Source of the DNA: an uncultured Bacteroidaceae bacterium
GTDB lineage: Bacteria; Bacteroidota; Bacteroidia; Bacteroidales; Bacteroidaceae
NCBI GenBank assembly: GCA_905235305.1
Contig: CAJOLC010000013.1
Location: 1 to 35,945, forward strand
Length of the DNA stretch: 35,945 bases
Reading direction: 5' to 3'
Positions 17,630-25,397 of this stretch are shown in pieces; within the stretch, counting starts at the first letter, position 1; each line of letters opens with the position of its first letter. The position numbers and the translations under genes are program-made. The notes below the pieces were generated by a model. That model was not told where the DNA came from, made no database searches, and saw only the letters and a list, made by a program, of their open reading frames with translations.

Positions 17630-18874
17630 ATGAAAACAAATATCCTTACCATCATAGCAGCCTTCGCAGCCACGACAGCCGTGGCTCAAGGTCCTCTCGA
17701 TATCTTTCGTTCGACCGAGACCAAACGTCAACTTGAGCTGAATGCGCCGTCTCTGCGCGACCACCTGAAGCAGAGGAAAGTCGCTCTCGAAGCATGGAAT
17801 GCTCTTTCTGACAAGGACCTGAAGCCTGTTACACTCACGGCAAACGTTACCGTCAAGAACCGTTCGGGCGTTCGTGAGCTGCGTGTCCGCAACTTTCAAT
17901 ATGTAGGCGACTGTGTCTATGCACATGGCGGACAGGACTCTGGCGTGGACACTCCTACGACGGCACAGGCCGTGTTCGCTTCCGACCTTGCAGACAGCTA
18001 CCTCAACCAGGCAGCGTTGCTTGGCATCGACATTGATTCGCTGACCATAGAACTGCACGGACGACCCGACGCTGAACCAACAGGTCGTGTCTCCTACCCG
18101 CGTAATTTCCTCTACACCATCTATATAGATTCGCCCGCTTCGGACGAAGAGTTGGAGCACTTGGCTGAGCTTGCAGAGCAGAACTCCGTGGTGGCTTCGC
18201 TCGTGAAACTGGCCGTGACGCCTCAGCTCACCATAGACCACAAGCTCTCACCCCGCGAGAAGAAGGTGGAAGGAGCAACGTTGGAGGGCGTTAGGGAGTA
18301 TATCCACGGCAAGCGACAGGCGGTTCTTGCCGGTCGGGAACGTTGGGAGAGACTGCAAAAGGAACGTGAAGCAGCCGAGAAGTCGGAGAGACGCCAGCGT
18401 CGCGAACCGCAGGAACCACGCGGACCTTGGGTAAAAGTGTTCCCCAACGGCGTGCGTCAGCTGACCGTGAACGACAAGTACCTCATCCTGCACGACAATC
18501 CCGAGTACCTTGGCGGCACGAATCTCGGCATGACTTCCATCGAAGGTGTGCTTGGCATCCTTGGCACTTGCATCACGCACATATCGCTTGGTCAGGCTGC
18601 GGAGCTCAATCTCGACGTCGATTCCGTGTCACTTACCGTGCAGGCAGAATGGAATCCTGTTGCCGGCAGAAAGGGACATGAGTCTGAATCTATTGCCTTG
18701 CAGAACGTTCGGTACAAGCTCCACGCCCTCACGCCTGAGAGCGACGAGAAGGTGAAGGAGTGGATAGGTCGCGTGGAAGCCATCTGTCCCATGTACAATC
18801 TCTTCAAGGATACACAGACATTCGAGCATAGAATCGTACGCGGACACTTTAATCCCAACCCGCCACGACGTTAA
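17630..18874 (+). CDS. Secreted double-OsmC-domain protein, paralogue 3
   Basis: 414 residues with a signal peptide ending TTAVA before QG. The first OsmC-like half is about 60-205 and carries D119 and S186 where the catalytic Cys pair should be; C95 is in YVGDC. The second half is about 270-400 and has E305, C314 (GTCITH) and C386 (CPMYN). Between the halves lies a highly charged Arg/Glu linker (about 237-266) predicted to be helical. The C-terminal tail is Pro/Arg-rich. It lies 44 bases after paralogue 2 and is followed by an 18-bp inverted repeat and then the C_GCAxxG_C_C gene. The proteins are probably periplasmic; an outer-surface location cannot be excluded. Confidence 0.8.
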   Translation: MKTNILTIIAAFAATTAVAQGPLDIFRSTETKRQLELNAPSLRDHLKQRKVALEAWNALSDKDLKPVTLTANVTVKNRSGVRELRVRNFQYVGDCVYAHGGQDSGVDTPTTAQAVFASDLADSYLNQAALLGIDIDSLTIELHGRPDAEPTGRVSYPRNFLYTIYIDSPASDEELEHLAELAEQNSVVASLVKLAVTPQLTIDHKLSPREKKVEGATLEGVREYIHGKRQAVLAGRERWERLQKEREAAEKSERRQRREPQEPRGPWVKVFPNGVRQLTVNDKYLILHDNPEYLGGTNLGMTSIEGVLGILGTCITHISLGQAAELNLDVDSVSLTVQAEWNPVAGRKGHESESIALQNVRYKLHALTPESDEKVKEWIGRVEAICPMYNLFKDTQTFEHRIVRGHFNPNPPRR

Positions 18875-18881
18875 GAGTCTA

Positions 18882-18939
18882 TAGTCCATAGTTCATAGTC
18901 CATCGTTATGAGTTATGAGTTACTATGAACTATGGACTA
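18882..18939. repeat. 18-bp perfect inverted repeat
   Basis: TAGTCCATAGTTCATAGT (18882-18899) is fully complementary to 18922-18939, leaving a 22-base loop. The flanking DNA repeats the same words (tatggac, tatgaac). It lies between the third OsmC gene and the C_GCAxxG_C_C gene, and it generates a spurious N-terminal extension of the latter. No T run follows, so it may be an RNA-stability or processing hairpin, or a miniature mobile element. Confidence 0.8.
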
Positions 18940-18967
18940 CGGACTATGGACCATGAACTATGAACTC

Positions 18968-19615
18968 ATGAAGAACAGAATACCTACAAGGACTTTCCTA
19001 TGGTCTGCTGGAGCAAGAGGTAGTATGGCGTTTTTTGCCTTGTCTCCACTGGCAGCACAGGCAGTGGAAATACACGCCGACTCCGTGCGGGTGGCGTATC
19101 CCGCAGCCTTTCAAGCCGTGAGCAGTCAGTCGTCACTCGACTCGATTCAGTCCGAAGTAAGACGCCAACTGAAGGCACGCTACGGTAAGCACTACGGATG
19201 TGCCGCTTTGTCGCTCACTGCCATCGCAGCCACCTTGGGCACACCTCTGACGGAGCAGCAGCTCAGGAGTATGTCTGACTCATTCTCCGGCGGCATAGGA
19301 CACGAGTTCGCGCACGGCACTTGTGGAGCTCTCTCGGGAGCAATCATGGCTCTCGGCATGTATGCAAGCGGCGACAAGGACACGCATCTCCGCATGGCGG
19401 CTGAGGTGTATGAGACTTTCCAGAAGCAGGAAGGCACAGTGTCGTGTGGTGACATCTACGGTAACTACAAGTTCGAGCATTGCAACGGATGCAACCTTTG
19501 TGCAGTGCAGAAAGTAGTGGAAGTGCTCTTCCGCAACGGCGACATACAGACAAGCACCATAAGTCCGTGGGAGAGAAGACTGGAGAATGAAGAGACTATA
19601 TCAATAAAAAAATAA
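18968..19615 (+). CDS. Exported C_GCAxxG_C_C family protein
   Basis: 215 residues from ATG 18968; an upstream in-frame ATG at 18932 only translates the preceding inverted repeat and is rejected. The core matches the C_GCAxxG_C_C family, a redox or metal-associated group with spaced conserved cysteines. It contains YGCAALSLTAIA (C78), a SGGIGHEFAHG block, TCGALSGAIMALGMY (C119), C160 and then a CNGCNLC cluster (C172, C175, C178). Family members are usually cytoplasmic, but this one begins with a signal-like segment (residues about 8-31, SMAFFALSPLAAQA). Within a gene set that also encodes secreted OsmC proteins, I infer a periplasmic thiol-redox or metal-binding partner. The start and signal peptide are the weakest part of the call. 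Confidence 0.75.
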   Translation: MKNRIPTRTFLWSAGARGSMAFFALSPLAAQAVEIHADSVRVAYPAAFQAVSSQSSLDSIQSEVRRQLKARYGKHYGCAALSLTAIAATLGTPLTEQQLRSMSDSFSGGIGHEFAHGTCGALSGAIMALGMYASGDKDTHLRMAAEVYETFQKQEGTVSCGDIYGNYKFEHCNGCNLCAVQKVVEVLFRNGDIQTSTISPWERRLENEETISIKK

Positions 19616-19638
19616 TTCCAAAAGACAAGTTTATAGCT

Positions 19639-20586
19639 ATGAAACATATATTCATTAAAGCCTCCCTACTCGTTTTTGCAGCACTCACTTTCAGTGCATG
19701 TAGCGGCGACGACGACAATGGCCCTGAGTCAAGCGGCATCAACATCCCTGAGATAGACGATGAATGCTGCAACGAAGAAGAGACGTTCCTGGCCTACACA
19801 TTCCTGACGAATGGCTTCGTGGGGGAGATAGAAAGCCTGCGGGAACAAGTGGATGGGAAGTACGAACTTCGTGTCTATTCAGCCGCCGGAAAGCTTCACG
19901 TCGGCTACAACGACCTGTACTTCTCGCTCACGAAGCTCTCCAATGGCGGCTACGTCCGCGACTTCGACATCACAGACATCACGCCTCTGATGACGATGAC
20001 GGGTGGAATGTCCATGCAGCACTCCACGCCCATCGGCCCGAATGCTGTGGTTCACGACAAGACTTTCCCTGCCGTCAGACGTGCTTGGGTGTCATTCTTG
20101 ATGAGTTCCGGCGACAATGGTTACTGGGATCTGGCTTATACGTTAGAGAAGGAAGGCAGCAAGTGGAGGAAGGAAGACACGAGAATCGTGGTCGATCCGC
20201 TGGCAGAGCCAAGGGTTTGGATTAAGTCTTTCAAGGTGGGCAACGACACTTTCTATCTCTCCCTGGCTAATGCCTCCGACTTCCGTACCGGCAATAATGT
20301 CATCAAAGCCTACGTCTCGAAGGTCGGAACCGACAGGAAACAGCCCTACCTTCTTGCGCCTGAACGGTTCACCATCGACATTTATCCGACCATGCCCGAC
20401 ATGGGTAACCACTCGTCGCCCGGCAATGAAGCGCTCACGCTTCAGCCTGATGGCAGCTACGAGGGACGTCTCAACCTCTCCATGACTGGCACTTGGGACA
20501 TCCATCTCCACGTGAAAGATGCCGAAGGAAACAGTGTTGCCGGCGAAGAAGGCCTAAGCGAACTGTTCTGGACAGTAGTAATCTGA
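19639..20586 (+). CDS. Lipoprotein with two YtkA/FixH-like domains, Met/His-rich
   Basis: 315 residues; the lipobox FSAC puts the lipid-anchored Cys at 21, followed by an Asp-rich stretch typical of surface or outer-membrane lipoproteins. Two immunoglobulin-like YtkA/FixH-type domains are seen. The first (about 75-170) has LHVGYNDLYFSLT and a Met/His cluster M118, M120, M124, M126, H128. The second (about 195-300) has TIDIYPTMPDMGNHSSP and the family-typical DGSYEGRLNLSMTGTWDIHLHV, with M252, M255 and H258. Met/His clusters in this fold are typical of soft-metal, mainly Cu, binding proteins. It lies 23 bases after the C_GCAxxG_C_C gene and 111 before the OprC-like receptor, so a metal-delivery role is inferred. 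Confidence 0.75.
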   Translation: MKHIFIKASLLVFAALTFSACSGDDDNGPESSGINIPEIDDECCNEEETFLAYTFLTNGFVGEIESLREQVDGKYELRVYSAAGKLHVGYNDLYFSLTKLSNGGYVRDFDITDITPLMTMTGGMSMQHSTPIGPNAVVHDKTFPAVRRAWVSFLMSSGDNGYWDLAYTLEKEGSKWRKEDTRIVVDPLAEPRVWIKSFKVGNDTFYLSLANASDFRTGNNVIKAYVSKVGTDRKQPYLLAPERFTIDIYPTMPDMGNHSSPGNEALTLQPDGSYEGRLNLSMTGTWDIHLHVKDAEGNSVAGEEGLSELFWTVVI

Positions 20587-20598
20587 GAGAACTGAAAT

Positions 20599-20665
20599 AA
20601 TGAAAGAATGAAGGAATGAAGAAATAAAGATTCGCTAAGGCTTACATTTCCTTCATTCTTTCATT
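20599..20665. repeat. 18-bp perfect inverted repeat before TonB receptor gene
   Basis: AATGAAAGAATGAAGGAA (20599-20616) pairs perfectly with 20648-20665 across a 31-base loop, in the gap between the YtkA lipoprotein gene and the receptor gene. The arms use the same AATGAAGAATG vocabulary as other intergenic repeats and as the insertion inside czcA. A terminator is possible but no T run follows. Confidence 0.8.
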
Positions 20666-20697
20666 ACTTAAAGTATTCACAGACTGCACCTGACACA

Positions 20698-22671
20698 ATG
20701 TTTACACTACTGCTCCTTGCAGGAGGACTCAGGTTTGCTCCTACTGACACACTGACGAAGGAGACGGCCATCGAAGAGGTGGTCGTCTCTGCACCCGTGG
20801 GTGAAGGCCAGACTTTTGCTGACAAGGGACGCGCCAAAAGCATCGACGAGCACCTGCTCGGGCTGAGTAAAGTGGACGTCGTACGCAGGGGAAGCTATGC
20901 CTGGGAACCTATTGTCAACAACATGCAAACGGAACGTCTGTCGCTTACAATAGACGGGATGAAGATCTTCTATGCCTGCACCGACAAGATGGATCCTGTG
21001 ACGTCGTACGTCGAAAGCGGCAACCTGAGGCGCATAAGCCTAAACTCCGGACTCGACGGCAACCCTCAAGCAACCGGAAACATCGGCGGAAGCATCGACC
21101 TGAAGCTGCGTCGCGTGGGTTTCGACCAGAAGCCTTCGGAGTACAACGCCTCTGCAGGATACGAATCGAACGGCAATGTGCAGGTCTATGGGCTCGATGC
21201 GGCATTCTCCACCCACCGTTTCTACACCAACTTCGGCACGTTCTACCGCCACGCCAACGACTATAAGGCAGGCGGTTCTACACGCGTCCGCTTCTCACAA
21301 TTTCAGAAGGTAAACGCCTTTGCCAACGCCGGATGGCAAATCGCAGAAGGTCACGTCCTGGAAGGCACCGTGATTTACGACGTGGCGACCGACATTGGCT
21401 ATCCTGCCCTAACGATGGACGTGAAGGATGCAAGAGGGTTCATCAGTTCTGTTTCCTACAGGAGGGAACAGATGCAAGGCTTCTTCGGAAGGTGGGAAAC
21501 CAAGCTTTATTACAACCGCATCACGCATGACATGGACGACACACACCGCCCAGACGTGAAGGTTCACATGGACATGCCGGGCAGAAGCCGTACCGCAGGA
21601 CTCTACAGCCTGCTGAGCGGAAGCCCGGGCCGCCATAACCTTCAGCTGAACTTCGATGCTTACTGCAACAATCTCTTTGCCGACATGACGATGTACCCGC
21701 GCGTAGGAAAACCCATGTATATGCTGACATGGCCCGACGTCGGCACCTTCGAGACCGGACTCTCCGCGACGGACGACATCGAAATCACTGCCCGTCACCA
21801 CGTCAGACTGTCGGGAAAGCTCTCATGGCAAACGCGACGCATCGGCTCCGACGAGGGTTTCGATGCCCTCGGCATCTACTTCCCGGGCATGAAAAGGCAG
21901 GGCTCCAGCCTCACGGGACGTATTGCAGCGAGCTATGCCTACGAGGTCGGAGGGCTTCGCCTCGCGTGTGGAACGGGCTACGGCACAAGGGCTCCCACCG
22001 TTACGGAGCAGTACGGTTACTTCCTCAACAACATCTTCGACCAGTACGACTACATCGGAAATCCTCGTCTTCGCAATGAGAAAGCCGTAGAAGCCAACCT
22101 TTCTGCGGGCTGGAAGGGCAGTAGTCTGGAGCTGAAAGCCGAGGCCGACGCTTTCTTCTTCACGGATTACATTGCCGGACGGCCTGAGACGAGGCTCTCT
22201 CCAATGACGATTGGAGCAGAAGGTGTCAAGGTCTATCAGAACCTCAACCACACAAGGATAGTCAACACATCACTCTCCGGAGCATGGACACCAATAGAAG
22301 GTCTGCGCCTCGATGGGCGTATTTCCTACAGCTATGGCGCAGAAAGTTCCGGCAGGAGGCTGCCTCTCATAGCTCCCCTCACCTTCGCGGGAACCTTGCA
22401 CTACCGCTTCCGGAAGTTGGAAACGCAGTTCGGAGTCCGTACACAGACTGCCAACAGCCACTGCGCATGGGCATACGGAGAGACACCAACCGCAGGTTAT
22501 GCCGTCTGGCATCTTGGAGCAGGCTACACATTCCACGTTCGGAAAGTGCAGACCGACCTGCGTGCCGGCATCGAGAACCTCTTTGACAAGGACTATTCGA
22601 CCTATTCCGACTGGAACCACATCCCGCAGAAAGGACGCAACTTCTACGTGAACCTTTCGCTCCAAATATAA
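20698..22671 (+). CDS. OprC/NosA-like TonB-dependent receptor (probable copper)
   Basis: 657 residues. A short hydrophobic leader, IEEVVVSAP and a compact plug are followed by a beta-barrel ending NFYVNLSLQI. The plug block SYAWEPIVNNMQTERLSLTI with CTDKMDPVTSYVE is characteristic of the OprC/NosA family. OprC of Pseudomonas binds copper through a CxxxM/HxM site. Here C94-M98 gives CxxxM and H277-M279, in YYNRITHDMDD, gives HxM, with a Met-rich HMDM just after (290-293). Import of copper ions is therefore the leading hypothesis. The N-terminal leader lacks a basic residue, so the true start could differ, but I found no better one upstream. It is the last gene of the island. Confidence 0.85.
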   Translation: MFTLLLLAGGLRFAPTDTLTKETAIEEVVVSAPVGEGQTFADKGRAKSIDEHLLGLSKVDVVRRGSYAWEPIVNNMQTERLSLTIDGMKIFYACTDKMDPVTSYVESGNLRRISLNSGLDGNPQATGNIGGSIDLKLRRVGFDQKPSEYNASAGYESNGNVQVYGLDAAFSTHRFYTNFGTFYRHANDYKAGGSTRVRFSQFQKVNAFANAGWQIAEGHVLEGTVIYDVATDIGYPALTMDVKDARGFISSVSYRREQMQGFFGRWETKLYYNRITHDMDDTHRPDVKVHMDMPGRSRTAGLYSLLSGSPGRHNLQLNFDAYCNNLFADMTMYPRVGKPMYMLTWPDVGTFETGLSATDDIEITARHHVRLSGKLSWQTRRIGSDEGFDALGIYFPGMKRQGSSLTGRIAASYAYEVGGLRLACGTGYGTRAPTVTEQYGYFLNNIFDQYDYIGNPRLRNEKAVEANLSAGWKGSSLELKAEADAFFFTDYIAGRPETRLSPMTIGAEGVKVYQNLNHTRIVNTSLSGAWTPIEGLRLDGRISYSYGAESSGRRLPLIAPLTFAGTLHYRFRKLETQFGVRTQTANSHCAWAYGETPTAGYAVWHLGAGYTFHVRKVQTDLRAGIENLFDKDYSTYSDWNHIPQKGRNFYVNLSLQI

Positions 22672-22745
22672 CGGATTGGTCGGAAAAGGCTATTGTCTTT
22701 AATCCCTTTTCCTGTTGCGTCAGCCAACATAGCATAGTGGGTTCG

Positions 22746-22811
22746 TTGAATATTCATGATGCTGCAATTGCAGGTTCATGAATATTCAATTGCAGGTTCA
22801 TGATGCTGCAA
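22746..22811. repeat. 66-bp array of three 22-bp inverted units (array 2)
   Basis: Same architecture as the array at 241-306, with tile order B A C B C A on the plus strand. It begins directly after CATAGTGGGTTCG. It lies between the receptor gene and the convergent pgeF operon. The order differs from array 3 only in the first two tiles. Confidence 0.9.
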
Positions 22812-22904
22812 AGAACATATACTAATGCGTTGACAAGACAGGCACGGAAAGTCGCGTGACGAGGTGTAATGAATGAGCTGGCGAAGCAGGGAAACAAAGA
22901 AGAT

Positions 22905-22940
22905 AAAAAAGCCGCCTGTCATTCATTAGACAGGCGGCTT
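22905..22940 (-). terminator. Rho-independent terminator of lepA-pgeF operon
   Basis: AAGCCGCCTGTC (22909-22920) and GACAGGCGGCTT (22929-22940) form a perfect 12-bp GC-rich stem with an eight-base loop. On the minus strand it is followed by a run of T (the A run at 22905-22910 on plus). It lies eight bases after the pgeF stop codon. Confidence 0.9.
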
Positions 22941-22948
22941 AGACAAGA

Positions 22949-23611
22949 TTAAAGATTGATAAGGATTCCGTTATAGTTCCGGCCCGTATTGATCGTCTCG
23001 CGGCGGGCGCTGTAGAAGGCATCTGTCGCGCGCGTGCACGTACCTTCTATATATATATCCAGGATTCCTTTCTCTTCAAGGAGCCATTTGTTAGCCTCCC
23101 AAAGATCTATGTGCCATTTGGACTCCATGCCTTTTGGGGAGGTCGAGCTTATCTTTTCCATAGGAAAGCCCGCTGCCTGGAAAGCCTCGCAGACTTCTGT
23201 CCCGACCTCGAACCACTGTAGGGAAATGCCCGGTCCAATGATGGCATGGATGTCGGCCGGCTGGAGGGGATTCATCATATCGATGGTTTTCTGCACAATC
23301 CTACTGACGGTTCCACGCCAACCAGCATGGATGGCGGCAACGATGCGCTGCCTTGTGTCGTAGAGAAGAACAGGGATGCAGTCGGCAGTCTTGACACAGA
23401 CACATAGGCCAGACCTGCCTGTGATGACAGCATCCGTGTCCTCCGGCCTGCCGGCTTCCGTGACGAAACGCACATGGTCGGAGTGTGTCTGGCGCGGTAG
23501 GGCAAGGTCCTCGAGGCGAAGACCCATATCCTCTACCCCACTGCCCTTGCCTGTGGAGAAGGCCGTAAGCCACGAGGGGGTGTCATAGATAATGAGATTA
23601 CGACTCATCAT
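22949..23611 (-). CDS. pgeF: PgeF/YfiH-type multicopper-oxidase-like (laccase-domain) protein
   Basis: A cytosolic Zn-dependent hydrolase/phosphorylase-like protein of the DUF152 family, proposed to edit peptidoglycan precursors and to act on purine nucleosides. The metal site is visible as the His in QTHSDHV, the Cys in [11 protein letters not shown] and the His in HAGWRG. About 220 residues are encoded from the tandem ATGs at 23611 and 23608. Both overlap the end of obg by 11-14 bases, as expected for translational coupling. The upstream frame to 23722 is only obg in another phase and is rejected. The N-terminus is some 30 residues shorter than the usual family length and lacks the GGVS-type loop before QTH. 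It is the last gene of a six-gene operon, followed by a strong terminator. Confidence 0.88.
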   Translation of the reverse strand: MMSRNLIIYDTPSWLTAFSTGKGSGVEDMGLRLEDLALPRQTHSDHVRFVTEAGRPEDTDAVITGRSGLCVCVKTADCIPVLLYDTRQRIVAAIHAGWRGTVSRIVQKTIDMMNPLQPADIHAIIGPGISLQWFEVGTEVCEAFQAAGFPMEKISSTSPKGMESKWHIDLWEANKWLLEEKGILDIYIEGTCTRATDAFYSARRETINTGRNYNGILINL

Positions 23612-24776
23612 CCTCGTCGTAGATATAATCTTCCAACTCGTCCACGTCCTCCAAAGCATCGGCGTCGAGTTCCTCAATATCTTCATCCTCACCCTCGTCG
23701 AGCAGTTCCTGGTGGAACACATCGAGGTCCTTGTTGCGATGGACGATACTTTCCTGATGCGTGATGGCAGCCAGCTTGTTGCTTTCGCTGTTGAGAGCCG
23801 TCCAGAGAAGGTCTTTCAGTTCGGTCAGCCCGCTGCCTGCGACGGCACTGATAAAGACGTGCGGCAGGTCGTCCGGCAGGTCAGCCGAGAGCATCTGCTG
23901 CAGCTCGTCGTCCAGGAGATCACTCTTCGTGATGGCAAGAATCCTTTGCTTGTCGAGCATCTCGGGATTGAAGTTGCGCAACTCGCCGAGAAGGATCTCA
24001 TATTCATGTCTGATGTCGTCGGTGTCGCCGGGTACCATGAAGAGCAGCAAAGAGTTGCGCTCGATGTGACGAAGAAAGCGAAGTCCCAAGCCTCTGCCTT
24101 CGGAAGCACCTTCTATAATGCCCGGGATGTCCGCCATCACGAAGGACTGTCCGTTTCTGTAGGGTACGATGCCGAGCGAAGGCTCCATCGTCGTGAACGG
24201 ATAGCCCGCTATCTTCGGCCTCGCGCTCGACAGCGAACTGAGCAACGTACTCTTGCCCGCATTGGGAAAACCTACGAGTCCGACGTCGGCAAGCAACTTC
24301 AATTCGAGGATTACAGTACGCTCCACCATCGGTTCGCCAGGTTGAGAATAGCGCGGGGCTTGATTGGTGGAGGTGGCGAAATGCTTGTTGCCCATGCCGC
24401 CACGGCCGCCTTTGAGGAGCATCACAACCTGTCCGTCGTCCGTCACATCACAGATGTATTCGCCCGTTTCGGCATCATAGACGACCGTTCCACAAGGTAC
24501 GTCGATGTAACGATCCTCGCCGTCTGCGCCCGTGCTACCGCTTGGACCGCCGTTTCCTCCATGCCCCGCAAAGACATGACGCTCATAGCGAAGGTGGAGA
24601 AGCGTCCAAAAGTTGTGGTTGCCTCGCAGATAGACGTGCCCACCACGACCGCCGTCTCCGCCGTCAGGACCGCCGTTGGGGACGTACTTGGCACGGTGCA
24701 TGTGCATGGAACCTCGGCCTCCCTTGCCCGAGCGACAGCATATCTTGACGTAATCGACGAAGTTGCTTTCAGCCAT
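23598..24776 (-). CDS. obg: Obg/CgtA ribosome-assembly GTPase
   Basis: 392 residues. The glycine-rich Obg fold (about 1-158) is seen in [19 protein letters not shown] and [16 protein letters not shown]. The GTPase domain has G1 [10 protein letters not shown]3 [10 protein letters not shown] and G4 TKSD, followed by a C-terminal tail of about 30 acidic residues that is common in Bacteroidota versions. Obg binds the large ribosomal subunit and takes part in its maturation and in growth control. The large glycine-rich domain and motifs are intact. It lies between adk (42-base gap) and pgeF (overlap). A long plus-strand frame over the same DNA is its complement shadow. Confidence 0.97.
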   Translation of the reverse strand: MAESNFVDYVKICCRSGKGGRGSMHMHRAKYVPNGGPDGGDGGRGGHVYLRGNHNFWTLLHLRYERHVFAGHGGNGGPSGSTGADGEDRYIDVPCGTVVYDAETGEYICDVTDDGQVVMLLKGGRGGMGNKHFATSTNQAPRYSQPGEPMVERTVILELKLLADVGLVGFPNAGKSTLLSSLSSARPKIAGYPFTTMEPSLGIVPYRNGQSFVMADIPGIIEGASEGRGLGLRFLRHIERNSLLLFMVPGDTDDIRHEYEILLGELRNFNPEMLDKQRILAITKSDLLDDELQQMLSADLPDDLPHVFISAVAGSGLTELKDLLWTALNSESNKLAAITHQESIVHRNKDLDVFHQELLDEGEDEDIEELDADALEDVDELEDYIYDEDDES

Positions 24777-24818
24777 CTCCCATCATTTCTTTTATTCTTT
24801 GATACTTTCCGCTCCCTC

Positions 24819-25397
24819 TTACTTCTGTGTGTCGAGGAAGCTGAAGATGGAAGCAATCATGTCTTCCTTGTTGGGAGTGTCCGCCCAACGGAATGTGTGT
24901 CGGATGCCTTCGCGCTCGAACCATTCAATCAAAGGCGCGGTCTGGTTCTGATAGACAGCAAAGCGCTTCTTGATGGTTTCCTCGTTGTCGTCCTCGCGTC
25001 CCTGTTCCTGGGCACGGCGAAGCAGGCGGAACATCAGGATGTCCTCTTCCACAACGAGTTCTATCATGATGCCCAAGTCGTGACCACGCTCTTTGAGCAT
25101 CTTCTTGAGGGCTTCTGCCTGGGCAATCGTACGAGGGAAGCCGTCGAAGATGACGCCTTTGCCTGCAGGCTGTGCATCGTAGGTCTTGGCAAGAATCTCT
25201 ATCATGAGTTCGTCGGGAATGAGTTGGCCGTTGGTGATGTAACCCTGTGCAATCTTGCCAAGCTCCGTGCCGTTCTTGATTTCGCCACGTAGCACGTCGC
25301 CCGTGCTAATGTGTCCCATTCCGTACCTCCTTACAATCTCGTCGCTGTAGGTGCCTTTGCCTGAACCAGGTGCACCGAAAATAATGATGTTCTTCAT
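24819..25397 (-). CDS. adk: Adenylate kinase
   Basis: 192 residues of the short, LID-less class. It interconverts ATP + AMP and 2 ADP in the cytoplasm. Walker A GAPGSGKGT is at residues 8-16, and HISTGDVLR, GVIFDGFPRT and a final DDNEETIKKRF block are typical of the family. The ATG overlaps the stop codon of hpt by four bases (ATGA), showing translational coupling. The gene order hpt-adk-obg is conserved in Bacteroidota. Confidence 0.97.
   Translation of the reverse strand: MKNIIIFGAPGSGKGTYSDEIVRRYGMGHISTGDVLRGEIKNGTELGKIAQGYITNGQLIPDELMIEILAKTYDAQPAGKGVIFDGFPRTIAQAEALKKMLKERGHDLGIMIELVVEEDILMFRLLRRAQEQGREDDNEETIKKRFAVYQNQTAPLIEWFEREGIRHTFRWADTPNKEDMIASIFSFLDTQK

Noticed and set aside
22682..22712. 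Terminator after the OprC-like gene
   Set aside because: An 8-bp stem (GGAAAAGG with CCTTTTCC) exists, but there is no T run and the stem is AT-rich, so it is too weak to call.
22746..22811. A CRISPR array
   Set aside because: Units are 22 bp back to back, without unique spacers, and there are no cas genes.
23592..25292. 566-codon plus-strand open frame
   Set aside because: It is the complement of obg and adk and has no recognisable domain.
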